64,000 nucleotides of DNA from Nitrospirales bacterium (GTDB taxonomy: Bacteria > Nitrospirota > Nitrospiria > Nitrospirales > UBA8639), in contig JAJEJG010000013.1 in the NCBI GenBank assembly GCA_022828225.1, forward strand, positions 310,001 to 374,000, in the 5' to 3' direction. Made by a program: the position numbers and the translations under genes. Of the stretch, positions 33,452 to 40,993 are shown one piece after another; within the stretch, counting starts at the first letter, position 1, and every line of letters starts with the position of its first letter. The notes beneath the pieces were generated by a model. That model searched no databases. It was not told the origin of the DNA and worked only from the letters and a program-made list of their open reading frames with translations.

Positions 33452-34468
33452 ATGAAAGCACTGACGACGATTGGGTTGGATGTGGCCAAGCACACGTTTC
33501 AGGTGGTGGGCTGTGACGAGCGTGGGCACGAGGTGAGGCGCAAGGTGCTCCGGCGAGGCCAGGTACGAGCGTACTTTGCGAACTTACCGGCCTGTGTGGT
33601 GGGGCTCGAGGCGTGCGCGAGCGCGCATTTCTGGGCGCGGGCGTTGCAGCAGTTGGGGCACGAGGTGCGGTTGCTTCCGCCGCAGCACGTCAAGGCCTAT
33701 GTGCGGGGGAACAAGACCGACTCCCATGACGCCCGGGCCATTGCCGAAGCGGTCCGGCGGCCGGACATGCGCTTTGTCGTGGTGAAGACGCCCGCGCAAC
33801 AAGATGTGCAAGCGTTGTATCGGCTACGCGCGGCACGGGTGGCGGAGCGTACGGCGCTGTGTAACCAGGTGCGGGGGCTGTTAGCCGAGTATGGGATCGT
33901 GCTGGCCCAGGGGGTCGGGACGGTGCGGCGGCGCCTGCCGGAGTTGGTAGAGGCCGGCTCGACCGAGTTGAGTGAGTTCTTGCGGATGTTGCTCCGGGAG
34001 TGTGCCGAGCAGTTGCGGGAACTTGACACGCACATTGCAGGCTACACCCGCGTGCTGGAAGCGCACGCGCGGCGCCACGAAGCAGTGCAGCGCTTACAGA
34101 CGGTGCCGGGGTTTGGTCCGGTCGTTGCGAGCGTGTTCCATGCGTTTGTGGGCACGGGGCAGGCGTTTCGCCGAGGGCGCGACGTGGCGGCCGCCTTGGG
34201 CTTAGTGCCCAAACAACACAGCAGCGGGGGCAAAACCGTGCTGCTGGGGATCAGCAAGCGCGGGGACCGCTATCTGCGCAGTCTGTTGGTGCATGGCGCG
34301 CGGGCGGTGCTACGCCGGGCCGCGCACCGCGACGATCGGCTCAGTCGGTGGGTCACCCGGCTTCAAGCGACGCGGGGCACGAACAAGGCCACGGTGGCGC
34401 TGGCGAACAAGTTGGCGCGGATCGGCTGGGCGGTGGTCCGAGGGGAGACGCAGTACCGGGTGGCCTGA
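33452..34468 (+). CDS. IS110-family transposase (DEDD)
   Basis: This encodes 338 residues. The N-terminal RuvC-like domain has D10 (GLDVAKHTF), E53 (GLEACASAHFW), D90 and D93 (NKTDSHDARAIAE), the DEDD set. The C-terminal Transposase-20 domain has TVPGFGPVVASVF and LGLVPKQHSSGGK, which contains the catalytic serine region, then ISKRGDRYLRSLLVHGAR. The frame opens at 33365, but that start is inside the terminal repeat; ATG 33452 has a GGGGG site and matches the family N-terminus. The gene appears intact. Confidence 0.94.
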   Translation: MKALTTIGLDVAKHTFQVVGCDERGHEVRRKVLRRGQVRAYFANLPACVVGLEACASAHFWARALQQLGHEVRLLPPQHVKAYVRGNKTDSHDARAIAEAVRRPDMRFVVVKTPAQQDVQALYRLRAARVAERTALCNQVRGLLAEYGIVLAQGVGTVRRRLPELVEAGSTELSEFLRMLLRECAEQLRELDTHIAGYTRVLEAHARRHEAVQRLQTVPGFGPVVASVFHAFVGTGQAFRRGRDVAAALGLVPKQHSSGGKTVLLGISKRGDRYLRSLLVHGARAVLRRAAHRDDRLSRWVTRLQATRGTNKATVALANKLARIGWAVVRGETQYRVA

Positions 34469-34735
34469 GGGCTGGCCCGGCGGGGGAGATCCTCAACAAG
34501 GAGGTAGCCAACCGAGCCTTGCGACGACCGAGTGACGAGCGATGACACCACAGGTCAGACCGGCGTATCGCTACCCTGGCTAATCCGACGGCGGCTCGAC
34601 GCCGATAGGTCGATAAGGACGATACGCGCGTACTTCATCGAGGCCAGAAGGGTGCGGCCCTTCGCCAACAGGCCGGATATACGAGCGCAAGCCTGTCCCT
34701 GTCAAACTCGCGTACGGTCTTGCAAGACGGGAGGA
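34469..34735 (+). other. Non-coding right end of the insertion sequence, candidate bridge-RNA region
   Basis: This stretch of about 260 bases follows the transposase stop and ends at the right inverted repeat, with no open frame I trust. IS110-family elements encode a structured guide (bridge) RNA in their long non-coding end, which in IS1111-type members is on the transposase 3' side. Local dyads are visible, for example GGGTGCGGCCC and CTTGCAAG. The RNA itself is inferred. Confidence 0.45.
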
Positions 34736-34777
34736 GACCATATACGGATTAGCGAAGCGTAACCCGACATGGAACCG

Positions 34778-34865
34778 ACCCCTCCTTTGTAAGGAGGGGC
34801 CAGGGGAGGTAGAGCCTAGGCTTCTACCCCACCTAACCTCCCCTTACAAAGGGGAGGAAAAGAAC
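34778..34865. repeat. REPIN-like CCCCTCC pair before hflX
   Basis: Left arm 34778-34814 (CCCCTCCTT-TGT-AAGG-AGGGG with GGGGAGGTAGAG). Right arm 34822-34860 (CTACCCCACCTAACCTCCCC, then TTACAAAGGGGAGG). It ends within 45 bases of the annotated hflX start and may have replaced the native 5' region. Confidence 0.7.
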
Positions 34866-34907
34866 AGGGGAGCCTCTATTCCACATGCCATTGGACATCT
34901 GACCGGG

Positions 34908-36548
34908 TTGAAGCCCGGTCAGGTTACACGACTCGAACGGTTATATCGCCGGCGCGTGCCCGTTGAAAAAGTCATTTCTCCCGAACTGGCCCGCTCCTGC
35001 ACGGAATTATCGCATGAGATTCGACGGCAAGTCGGGTTGCTGATCAATCGACGGGGCATCATCGAGTCCGTCATCATCGGCACGGATCGGCAGTTGGTGA
35101 TCCCGGAACTGGCGCGGAGCCGGTCAGGTCCCCGATTATTGCGCGGCGTCCGGTTCGTGCATACCCATCTCAACAATCAACCGTTAAACAAGGACGACCT
35201 GACCGACCTGGCGCTGCTTCGCTTGGATTTGATGGCGGTATTGGGCGTAGGACACGGAGGTGAACCGGTTTCCATCTCGCTGGCCCACTTGGTGCCGCCC
35301 AACCCGCAAGGCAAAGCGTATGAGTCTTGGGCCCCGCAGAGCTTGCAGGCGTTTCAGTGCCGATGTGATCAGTTCGTGCAATCGCTGGAAGCGGAAATTT
35401 CCAGGGCGACCCCGGCGCTTCGCCGAACGGACGACGGCCCCAGTGCGTTGCTGGTCAGTGTCACGGCGGAAAGGCGGTCCGATCAGGAGGAACGCCTGCG
35501 GGAATGTCAGGAGTTGGCGACGTCGCAGGGCATTCAGGTGGTCGGGACGGTGATGCAACGCTTGCCGCGGATCAATCCCAAGTACGTGTTGGGGGTGGGA
35601 AAGATTACCGAGGTGATCATCCACGCGCTGCAAAGCGGGGCCGATCTGTTGATTTTCGACCGGGATTTGACCCCGACGCAGATCAAGTCGTTATCCGAGA
35701 TGATTGAGTTGAAGGTCATCGACCGGACGCAGTTGATCCTGGATATTTTTGCCAGCCGGGCGCATTCACGCGACGGGAAAATTCAAGTGGAACTCGCGCA
35801 ACTCAAGTATCGATTGCCCAGGTTGTCTCAATCCAGCACGGCGTTCTCCCGGTTGGGCGGCGGCATCGGGGCCCGGGGTCCCGGCGAGACCAAACTGGAG
35901 ACCGACCTGAGGCGGGCGCGGGATCGCATCCATCACCTCGAACGCGAGTTGAAAGACTTGAGTCGTCAACGGGAGCAGCAACGCCCCAGGCGCCTGCGCC
36001 AAGGGACGCCGATGGTGTCGATCGTGGGTTATACCAACGCCGGGAAATCCACCTTGCTGAACACCCTGACTCGTAGCCGCGTTTCGGCCAAAGATCAACC
36101 GTTTGAAACCCTGGATACCGTCAAGCGACGACTCAGGCTTCATTCCGGCCGGCACGTGATTCTGACCGATACCGTGGGTTTCATTCGAGACCTGCCCCGG
36201 GATCTCCTGGAAGCCTTTCGGACGACGCTTGACGAGCTTCACCAGGCTGACGTACTGGTGCACGTCGTGGATGCGACCGCGCCGGATCGTGATCAGCAAA
36301 TTCAAGTGGTCGAAGGACTCCTGCATGAACTCGACCTGCAACACGTGACCCGGGTCCTCGTCATGAACAAGTGCGATCAATTGACGCCGGAAGACGTGGA
36401 CGTGCTCGAACGGCGCTTTCAGGCCTGTTCTGAGCGAAGTCGAAGGGCCTTGTGCGTCTCCGCGTTTCGGAAAGAGACCTTGGCCCCGTTGCGGGACGCG
36501 ATCGCCGACGCCTTGGAATCCGGAGTGCCGGTGGCGGAGGCAGAGTGA
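34908..36548 (+). CDS. hflX: GTPase HflX (long form)
   Basis: This ribosome-associated GTPase rescues or splits stalled ribosomes. It has 546 residues. The long N-terminal domain begins LKPGQVTRLERLYRRRVP. The HflX domain holds NPKYVLGVGKITEV and GRIGARGPGETKLE-like sequence (GGGIGARGPGETKLETDLRR). The G domain has G1 GYTNAGKST, G3 DTVGF and G4 NKCD. I use TTG 34908, but the homology appears to continue upstream in frame (GHLTGLKP). ATT at 34878 with a GGGGAG site is a possible rare start. A short repeat is translated near the G5 loop (QACSERSRRAL). Confidence 0.9.
   Translation: MKPGQVTRLERLYRRRVPVEKVISPELARSCTELSHEIRRQVGLLINRRGIIESVIIGTDRQLVIPELARSRSGPRLLRGVRFVHTHLNNQPLNKDDLTDLALLRLDLMAVLGVGHGGEPVSISLAHLVPPNPQGKAYESWAPQSLQAFQCRCDQFVQSLEAEISRATPALRRTDDGPSALLVSVTAERRSDQEERLRECQELATSQGIQVVGTVMQRLPRINPKYVLGVGKITEVIIHALQSGADLLIFDRDLTPTQIKSLSEMIELKVIDRTQLILDIFASRAHSRDGKIQVELAQLKYRLPRLSQSSTAFSRLGGGIGARGPGETKLETDLRRARDRIHHLERELKDLSRQREQQRPRRLRQGTPMVSIVGYTNAGKSTLLNTLTRSRVSAKDQPFETLDTVKRRLRLHSGRHVILTDTVGFIRDLPRDLLEAFRTTLDELHQADVLVHVVDATAPDRDQQIQVVEGLLHELDLQHVTRVLVMNKCDQLTPEDVDVLERRFQACSERSRRALCVSAFRKETLAPLRDAIADALESGVPVAEAE
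36421..36450 (+). repeat. Short TCGACTTCGCTCAGG-type repeat, in frame in hflX
   Basis: AGGCCTGTTCTGAGCGAAGT and CGAAGGGCCT, the third intragenic copy of this unit. It is read as ACSERSRRA between the VLERRF helix and the CVSAF loop of the G domain. Confidence 0.75.
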
Positions 36549-37222
36549 AAACTCAACCAACAGAAACCGGCAATCTCAAATCAACAAAGACCCGCGCCCG
36601 CAGGATTTTGAAACGGCTGCGCACGCAGGGGACGAATGCGCCGGTGGAACTCAGCCACACGAATCCCTTTGAGTTGCTGGTGGCGACGATCCTGTCGGCC
36701 CAATGTACGGATGAACGGGTGAACCGGGTGACGCCAGCGCTCTTCGCGGCTTATCCCGGGGCGCGTGAATTGGCTGGCGCGTCCCAAGCGAAACTCGAAG
36801 CGTTGATCAAACCAACGGGGTTTTACCGGAACAAGGCGCAACATCTGGTAAAGTGCAGTCAAGCTTTGGTGTCGGAGTTCCAAGGAGCCGTGCCCAAGAC
36901 CATGGAAGAATTGACCTCATTGCCCGGGATCGGCAGAAAGACCGCCAACGTGGTGTTGGGCGCCTGCTTCCGCGTGCCGGCGATTGTCGTGGATACGCAC
37001 GTGAAACGCGTGGCGCAGCGTTTGCACCTGACCCGGAATACCGATCCCACCAAGATCGAATTTGACTTGCAGGCAGTCTGGCCTTCCCGGGATTGGACCG
37101 ATGGCTCGCAACGCATTTTGCTTCATGGCCGCTACGTGTGCTTGGCGCGGAAACCTCAATGCGCCGGCTGCGTGTTGTATGCAGACTGTCCGTGGGAAGG
37201 AAAGGTGTTGCAGCCATGTTGA
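36545..37222 (+). CDS. nth: Endonuclease III
   Basis: This bifunctional DNA glycosylase/AP lyase for oxidised pyrimidines has 225 residues. GTG 36545 overlaps the hflX stop (GTGA) and has a GGAGG site. The helix-hairpin-helix LPGIGRKTANVVLG carries the catalytic lysine, and VDTHVKRVAQRL carries the catalytic aspartate. The C-terminal cysteines CLARKPQCAGCVLYADC give the C-x6-C-x2-C-x5-C pattern of the 4Fe-4S cluster. Confidence 0.95.
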   Translation: MKTQPTETGNLKSTKTRARRILKRLRTQGTNAPVELSHTNPFELLVATILSAQCTDERVNRVTPALFAAYPGARELAGASQAKLEALIKPTGFYRNKAQHLVKCSQALVSEFQGAVPKTMEELTSLPGIGRKTANVVLGACFRVPAIVVDTHVKRVAQRLHLTRNTDPTKIEFDLQAVWPSRDWTDGSQRILLHGRYVCLARKPQCAGCVLYADCPWEGKVLQPC

Positions 37223-38088
37223 AAAGCATGACGGGTTTCGGCAAACGGGAAGGAACCAGTCACGGGCTTGCCGTGGCCGTGGAAGTCCGGTCGGTGAACC
37301 ATCGATTCCGGGAAATCGTCCTTCGGGTGCCCAAGGGAGGGTTCGAGTGGGAAGAAGAATTGAAGGAGTTGGCGGCCCGAACCTGTCGCCGTGGACGCAT
37401 CGAACTCGTCGTTGTCTACGGGAAAGGCCATGAACGCGGTAAACACGTCACGCTTGATCGTCCCTTGGCGCGGCATTATTATCAGGCACTCAAGGATTTG
37501 CAGCGGGAGTTCCGGCTGGGGGGGCAAATCGACGTTGAACTGTTGGCCTCGTTCCGTGATATTTTTCGCGTCGCCGAGACTCCGATCGACGATAAGCATC
37601 TGAATCGGGTGGTGAAGCGGCTCGCGTCTGGCGCGCTCGGGGCCCTTGATCGCATGCGGTCGAAAGAGGGGAAAGCCCTCCAGGTCGATATCGCAAAACG
37701 GCTGAAGCTGATTCACGGGATGCACCGATCAATCGAACGCCGTCTGCCACTCGCGGTCAAGGGCCTCCAAGATCGCCTGCGGCTGCGCGTGCCTGCCTTG
37801 GCCGGGAGCGAGCAGGAAACGTGGCTGAACAAAGAATTGGCGCTCGTGTCCGACCGGTGTGACGTGACGGAAGAACTCACCCGGTTCCGCAGTCACGGCG
37901 TGCAATTCGAGGAGATGCTGAAGAAACGGGAGCCGGTCGGGCGGCAGTTGGATTTTTTGTTGCAGGAAATGGGTCGTGAGGTGAATACGATCGGGTCCAA
38001 GGCGAATGACGCGGAAATCGCCAAGCACGTCATCCAGCTCAAGAGTGAACTGGAAAAGATTCGCGAGCAGGTGCAAAATGTCGAATAA
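37216..38088 (+). CDS. YicC/YloC-family endoribonuclease
   Basis: This encodes 290 residues. The N-terminus LKSMTGFGKREG and the block VEVRSVNHRFREIVLRVP are the YicC signature. The C-terminal domain has KRLDFLLQEMGREVNTIGSK-like sequence (RQLDFLLQEMGREVNTIGSK), and ends with a helix (HVIQLKSELEKIREQVQNVE). The family includes RNases acting on small RNAs and mRNA. It overlaps nth by 7 bases and is followed by gmk after 20 bases, its usual neighbour. Confidence 0.93.
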   Translation: MLKSMTGFGKREGTSHGLAVAVEVRSVNHRFREIVLRVPKGGFEWEEELKELAARTCRRGRIELVVVYGKGHERGKHVTLDRPLARHYYQALKDLQREFRLGGQIDVELLASFRDIFRVAETPIDDKHLNRVVKRLASGALGALDRMRSKEGKALQVDIAKRLKLIHGMHRSIERRLPLAVKGLQDRLRLRVPALAGSEQETWLNKELALVSDRCDVTEELTRFRSHGVQFEEMLKKREPVGRQLDFLLQEMGREVNTIGSKANDAEIAKHVIQLKSELEKIREQVQNVE

Positions 38089-38108
38089 GCAGGGAGCGAG
38101 CGTGGCTG

Positions 38109-38750
38109 ATGTCGGCTGACGGTGTCTTGGTTGTGGTGTCGGGCCCTTCCGGGGTCGGGAAAAGCACGTTGTGCAAGAACATCGTGACCCGGGTGCCGAG
38201 TACCACGTTGTCGGTGTCGTATACGACCAGGAAGCCGAGACCGGGCGAGCGCGACGGGGTCGAGTATAGTTTTGTCGATGAGGCGACGTTTCAGGACCTG
38301 GTTCGGGCGGAAGCGTTCGTCGAGTGGGCCGAAGTGTATGGCCACAAGTACGGCACTCCGAAACAACCGTTGGTGGAGGCCTTGCAAAAAGGGACCGACG
38401 TGTTGTTGGATATCGATGCGCAGGGCGCCAGGCAGATTATGGAACGCTTTGCCGGGGCCGTGCACGTGTTCGTGGCCCCGCCGTCGCTTGACGTCCTTCG
38501 CAACCGGCTCTGCCGTCGAGCCAAGGACCCCCCGGAGGAAATCGAGCGTCGTCTGCATAAAGCGAGTGATGAGATCGCCAATTTCAGAGCCTATCATTAC
38601 TTCGTCCGGAATGATGAACTCCTGCAGGCGACGAAAGAATTGGAATCCATTATTCTGGCCGAACGGGTGAAGACCAACCGGTTGAACCCTGACGTACTCG
38701 TGGAAAACGGGTTGGTCGAATCCATGACGATGAAGAAGATTGCCACGTAA
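38109..38750 (+). CDS. gmk: Guanylate kinase
   Basis: This enzyme of 213 residues phosphorylates GMP to GDP. The P-loop is GPSGVGKS (residues 12-19). The GMP site shows SYTTRKPRPGERDGVEYSFV. The lid region has RLCRRAKDPPEEIERRL. It lies between yicC and rpoZ, the common arrangement. Confidence 0.96.
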   Translation: MSADGVLVVVSGPSGVGKSTLCKNIVTRVPSTTLSVSYTTRKPRPGERDGVEYSFVDEATFQDLVRAEAFVEWAEVYGHKYGTPKQPLVEALQKGTDVLLDIDAQGARQIMERFAGAVHVFVAPPSLDVLRNRLCRRAKDPPEEIERRLHKASDEIANFRAYHYFVRNDELLQATKELESIILAERVKTNRLNPDVLVENGLVESMTMKKIAT

Positions 38751-38776
38751 CCGTATTTACCAAAGGAGTTTCGATT

Positions 38777-39145
38777 ATGATTGATACGCTTCCCTTGCTT
38801 CCGGACGATCGAGCCGGCAAGTTCGATTCCCGCTATCGAGTCGTGCTGGTCGCCGCCCAACGGGCAAAACAGATCATGCGGGGGGCCACGCACGCACAAA
38901 CGAGTAAGTTCACCAAAGAAACCTCCATTGCGCTCGAGGAAGTGTTGGGAGACAACGTGGAGTATTTGATGGGCCAGGAAGCGCGTGAGGCGCTTCGAGA
39001 AGCCAGGAGAAGCCTGGACGGTGAATTCGAACCGGCGTTGTTGGCAGAGGCTGATGAAGATACCAAGGAAATCAAGCAGCAACTCAGCGTCTACGTGGAC
39101 GATTCGCCCAAGGAACCCGCCGCGGAAGCAGAAGCCGAGGCGTGA
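38777..39145 (+). CDS. rpoZ: RNA polymerase omega subunit
   Basis: This encodes 122 residues. SRYRVVLVAAQRAKQIMRG is the core omega helix that clamps the beta-prime subunit, followed by SIALEEVLGDNVEYL. The C-terminus (from about 85) is a long acidic tail ending in EAEAEA, longer than in E. coli. A good AAGGAG site precedes the ATG. It is co-directional with gmk and coaBC. Confidence 0.93.
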   Translation: MIDTLPLLPDDRAGKFDSRYRVVLVAAQRAKQIMRGATHAQTSKFTKETSIALEEVLGDNVEYLMGQEAREALREARRSLDGEFEPALLAEADEDTKEIKQQLSVYVDDSPKEPAAEAEAEA

Positions 39146-39169
39146 GAGGGCGAAGAAGGTGCTCTCTTT

Positions 39170-39207
39170 TTCCCCTCCTTTGTAAGGAGGGGTAAGGGGA
39201 GGTAGAG
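39170..39207. repeat. CCCCTCC hairpin repeat between rpoZ and coaBC
   Basis: CCCCTCCTT-TGT-AAGG-AGGGG followed by TAAGGGGAGGTAGAG, a single arm. It interrupts an otherwise tight gene run. Confidence 0.68.
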
Positions 39208-39248
39208 CGAGACAACGAGAAAATCATGATGCAACGCGACAAGTTAGT

Positions 39249-40505
39249 ATGAGCGAGAAGGCGTTACAAGGCAAACGAATCGTCCTCTGCGTCACGGGCA
39301 GCATAGCGGCCTATAAAGCCGTGTCCCTGCTTCGGTCGCTGGTCGAGGACGGGGCGGAGGTGTCCGTGGTCATGACCCCGTCCGCCACGCAGTTCGTGGC
39401 GCCGTTGACCTTCGAAGTGTTGTCCGGCCGGCCGGTCTTGCAACGGCTCTTTGCCGATACCCACCCCATGCCGCACCTCAAGGTGACGGAAGACGCGGCC
39501 CTGATCCTCGTAGCGCCGGCAACCGCGAACTGCCTGGCCAAATGTGCGCTGGGCTTGGCTGATGATCTGCTGGGCACGGTGTTCGTGGCCGCGCGATGTC
39601 CGATTGTCATGGCCCCGGCCATGGATGTCGAAATGTGGGACCATCCCGCGGTGGCGGCGCATACGCGGACGTTGCGCGAGCGCGGGATCATGGTGCTGGA
39701 ACCGGAGGAAGGCCCGCTGGCTTCCGGTCTGCTTGGAAAAGGCCGGTTGCCTGCCGAACACGCGATTCTGGAGGCGGTGCGTGCCCGCCTGGCTGTTCAG
39801 CGGGATTGGGCCGGGCAGCGAGTGCTCGTCTCGGCCGGCCCCACGCGGGAACCGATCGATGCGGTTCGCTTCATCACGAATGCCTCGTCGGGAAAAATGG
39901 GATACGCGATGGCGGACGCCGCGGCTCAGCGGGGAGCCGAGGTGCTGCTCGTCAGCGGACCGACGACCTTACCGTGTCCTCCCAACGTGATGCGCGTTTC
40001 GGTGACGACGGCCGAGGAGATGTATCAGGAACTGGAGGCCCGGTTCTCGTGGGCCACCGTCCTCGTGATGACCGCGGCGGTCGGAGACTTTCGACCCCGG
40101 AACCCTTCGTCCGAAAAGGTCAAAAAACACCAGTGGGACGGCGAGCCCCTGGAACTCGAGCGGACCCCGGACATCCTGCAAGCGTTGTCAAGGAAACGGA
40201 CGCACCACGTGTTCGTCGGCTTTGCCGCGGAATCCGAGGACCTGCTCGCCAACGGCCGAAAGAAACTGCGTCAAAAAGACCTCGATTTGCTGGTCGTGAA
40301 CGGGATTACGGGGCCGCAATCGGCATTCGGCAACGAGACCAATGAAGTCATCCTCCTGCCTCGTCATGGAACGCCCATCGAAGTCGAACGCCTGCCGAAA
40401 CGGCTCCTGGCCGACCGTATCCTGGATACGGTTCAGGAACAGTGTATCGGTTCCCCGTCCTCCCGGTCTCAGCAGCCCCATGAAGGAATCCGCCGGATTC
40501 AGTAG
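39249..40505 (+). CDS. coaBC: Phosphopantothenoylcysteine decarboxylase / phosphopantothenate-cysteine ligase
   Basis: This bifunctional coenzyme A biosynthesis protein has 418 residues. The N-terminal flavin decarboxylase domain has VTGSIAAYKAVSLLR, the substrate His region HPMPHLKVTEDA and APAMDVEMWDHPA. The C-terminal CoaB domain has SAGPTREPIDAVRFITNASS and KMGYAMADAAAQRGAEV, then a late FVGFAAESEDL. The terminal 20 residues after RILDTVQEQ are unusual and may be non-conserved. It ends the yicC-gmk-rpoZ-coaBC cluster. Confidence 0.95.
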   Translation: MSEKALQGKRIVLCVTGSIAAYKAVSLLRSLVEDGAEVSVVMTPSATQFVAPLTFEVLSGRPVLQRLFADTHPMPHLKVTEDAALILVAPATANCLAKCALGLADDLLGTVFVAARCPIVMAPAMDVEMWDHPAVAAHTRTLRERGIMVLEPEEGPLASGLLGKGRLPAEHAILEAVRARLAVQRDWAGQRVLVSAGPTREPIDAVRFITNASSGKMGYAMADAAAQRGAEVLLVSGPTTLPCPPNVMRVSVTTAEEMYQELEARFSWATVLVMTAAVGDFRPRNPSSEKVKKHQWDGEPLELERTPDILQALSRKRTHHVFVGFAAESEDLLANGRKKLRQKDLDLLVVNGITGPQSAFGNETNEVILLPRHGTPIEVERLPKRLLADRILDTVQEQCIGSPSSRSQQPHEGIRRIQ

Positions 40506-40535
40506 TAGTGCCCGATCACCTGTCTGCCTGACAAC

Positions 40536-40925
40536 ATGAATCCCAAACATTCGGCGGTTATCGTTCTGGTGTTCGTGGCTCTGTTTGCCGGTGGAACAGC
40601 CTTTCCCTTGCAGGGTGTGGCTGAAATCAGGGAATCACTTCCTGAATTCGATCCGGATAATCCTCAAGCCATAGGGATCATTCTTGTCTTTCATCGTTGG
40701 CCTGATGAAGACGAGCAGAGAATCATTCTTGAAAAGACAAAAGAAGCAGGGCTGACGAAGACTGACGAGATCCCTCGTTTCAAAATGTGGCTTTTTCAAT
40801 GGGACGAATGGCAGAAGGGGGAAACGGCAGAGGAGTTCTGCCGCAGCTTGCCGGAACTCTCCTCCCTCGAGTACTGTGAGCCCGACTCTTTACTCGGCCC
40901 CGCGGCTGGCTCTGTCAGGGAATGA
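40536..40925 (+). CDS. Small secreted protein, unknown function
   Basis: This encodes 129 residues with a signal peptide (SAVIVLVFVALFAGGTAFP). The mature part is acidic and has IIILVFHRWPDEDEQ-like sequence (IGIILVFHRWPDEDEQRII), a helix, and KMWLFQWDEWQKGETAEEFC, with two cysteines near the end. I recognise no family. It follows coaBC by 30 bases and is convergent with the methyltransferase gene of the glycan region. Confidence 0.55.
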   Translation: MNPKHSAVIVLVFVALFAGGTAFPLQGVAEIRESLPEFDPDNPQAIGIILVFHRWPDEDEQRIILEKTKEAGLTKTDEIPRFKMWLFQWDEWQKGETAEEFCRSLPELSSLEYCEPDSLLGPAAGSVRE

Positions 40926-40993
40926 GTCTGCCGGAAAGTTTCACTGATCACATGTCCCATGAAGAGGGAAGCCGGCGAAGGGAACTTCGTGGA

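Larger units (their letters stand above)
33358..34744 (+). mobile_element. IS110-family (IS1111-type) insertion sequence
   Basis: A transposase gene is flanked by perfect 13-bp inverted repeats: ATGGTCTCCTCCC at 33365-33377 and GGGAGGAGACCAT at 34729-34741. Members of the IS1111 subgroup have such subterminal repeats a few bases inside their true ends; I set the ends 7 and 3 bases outside them by analogy. The long non-coding part (34469-34728) lies downstream of the transposase, as expected for IS1111. It separates tsaD from hflX. Confidence 0.8.
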
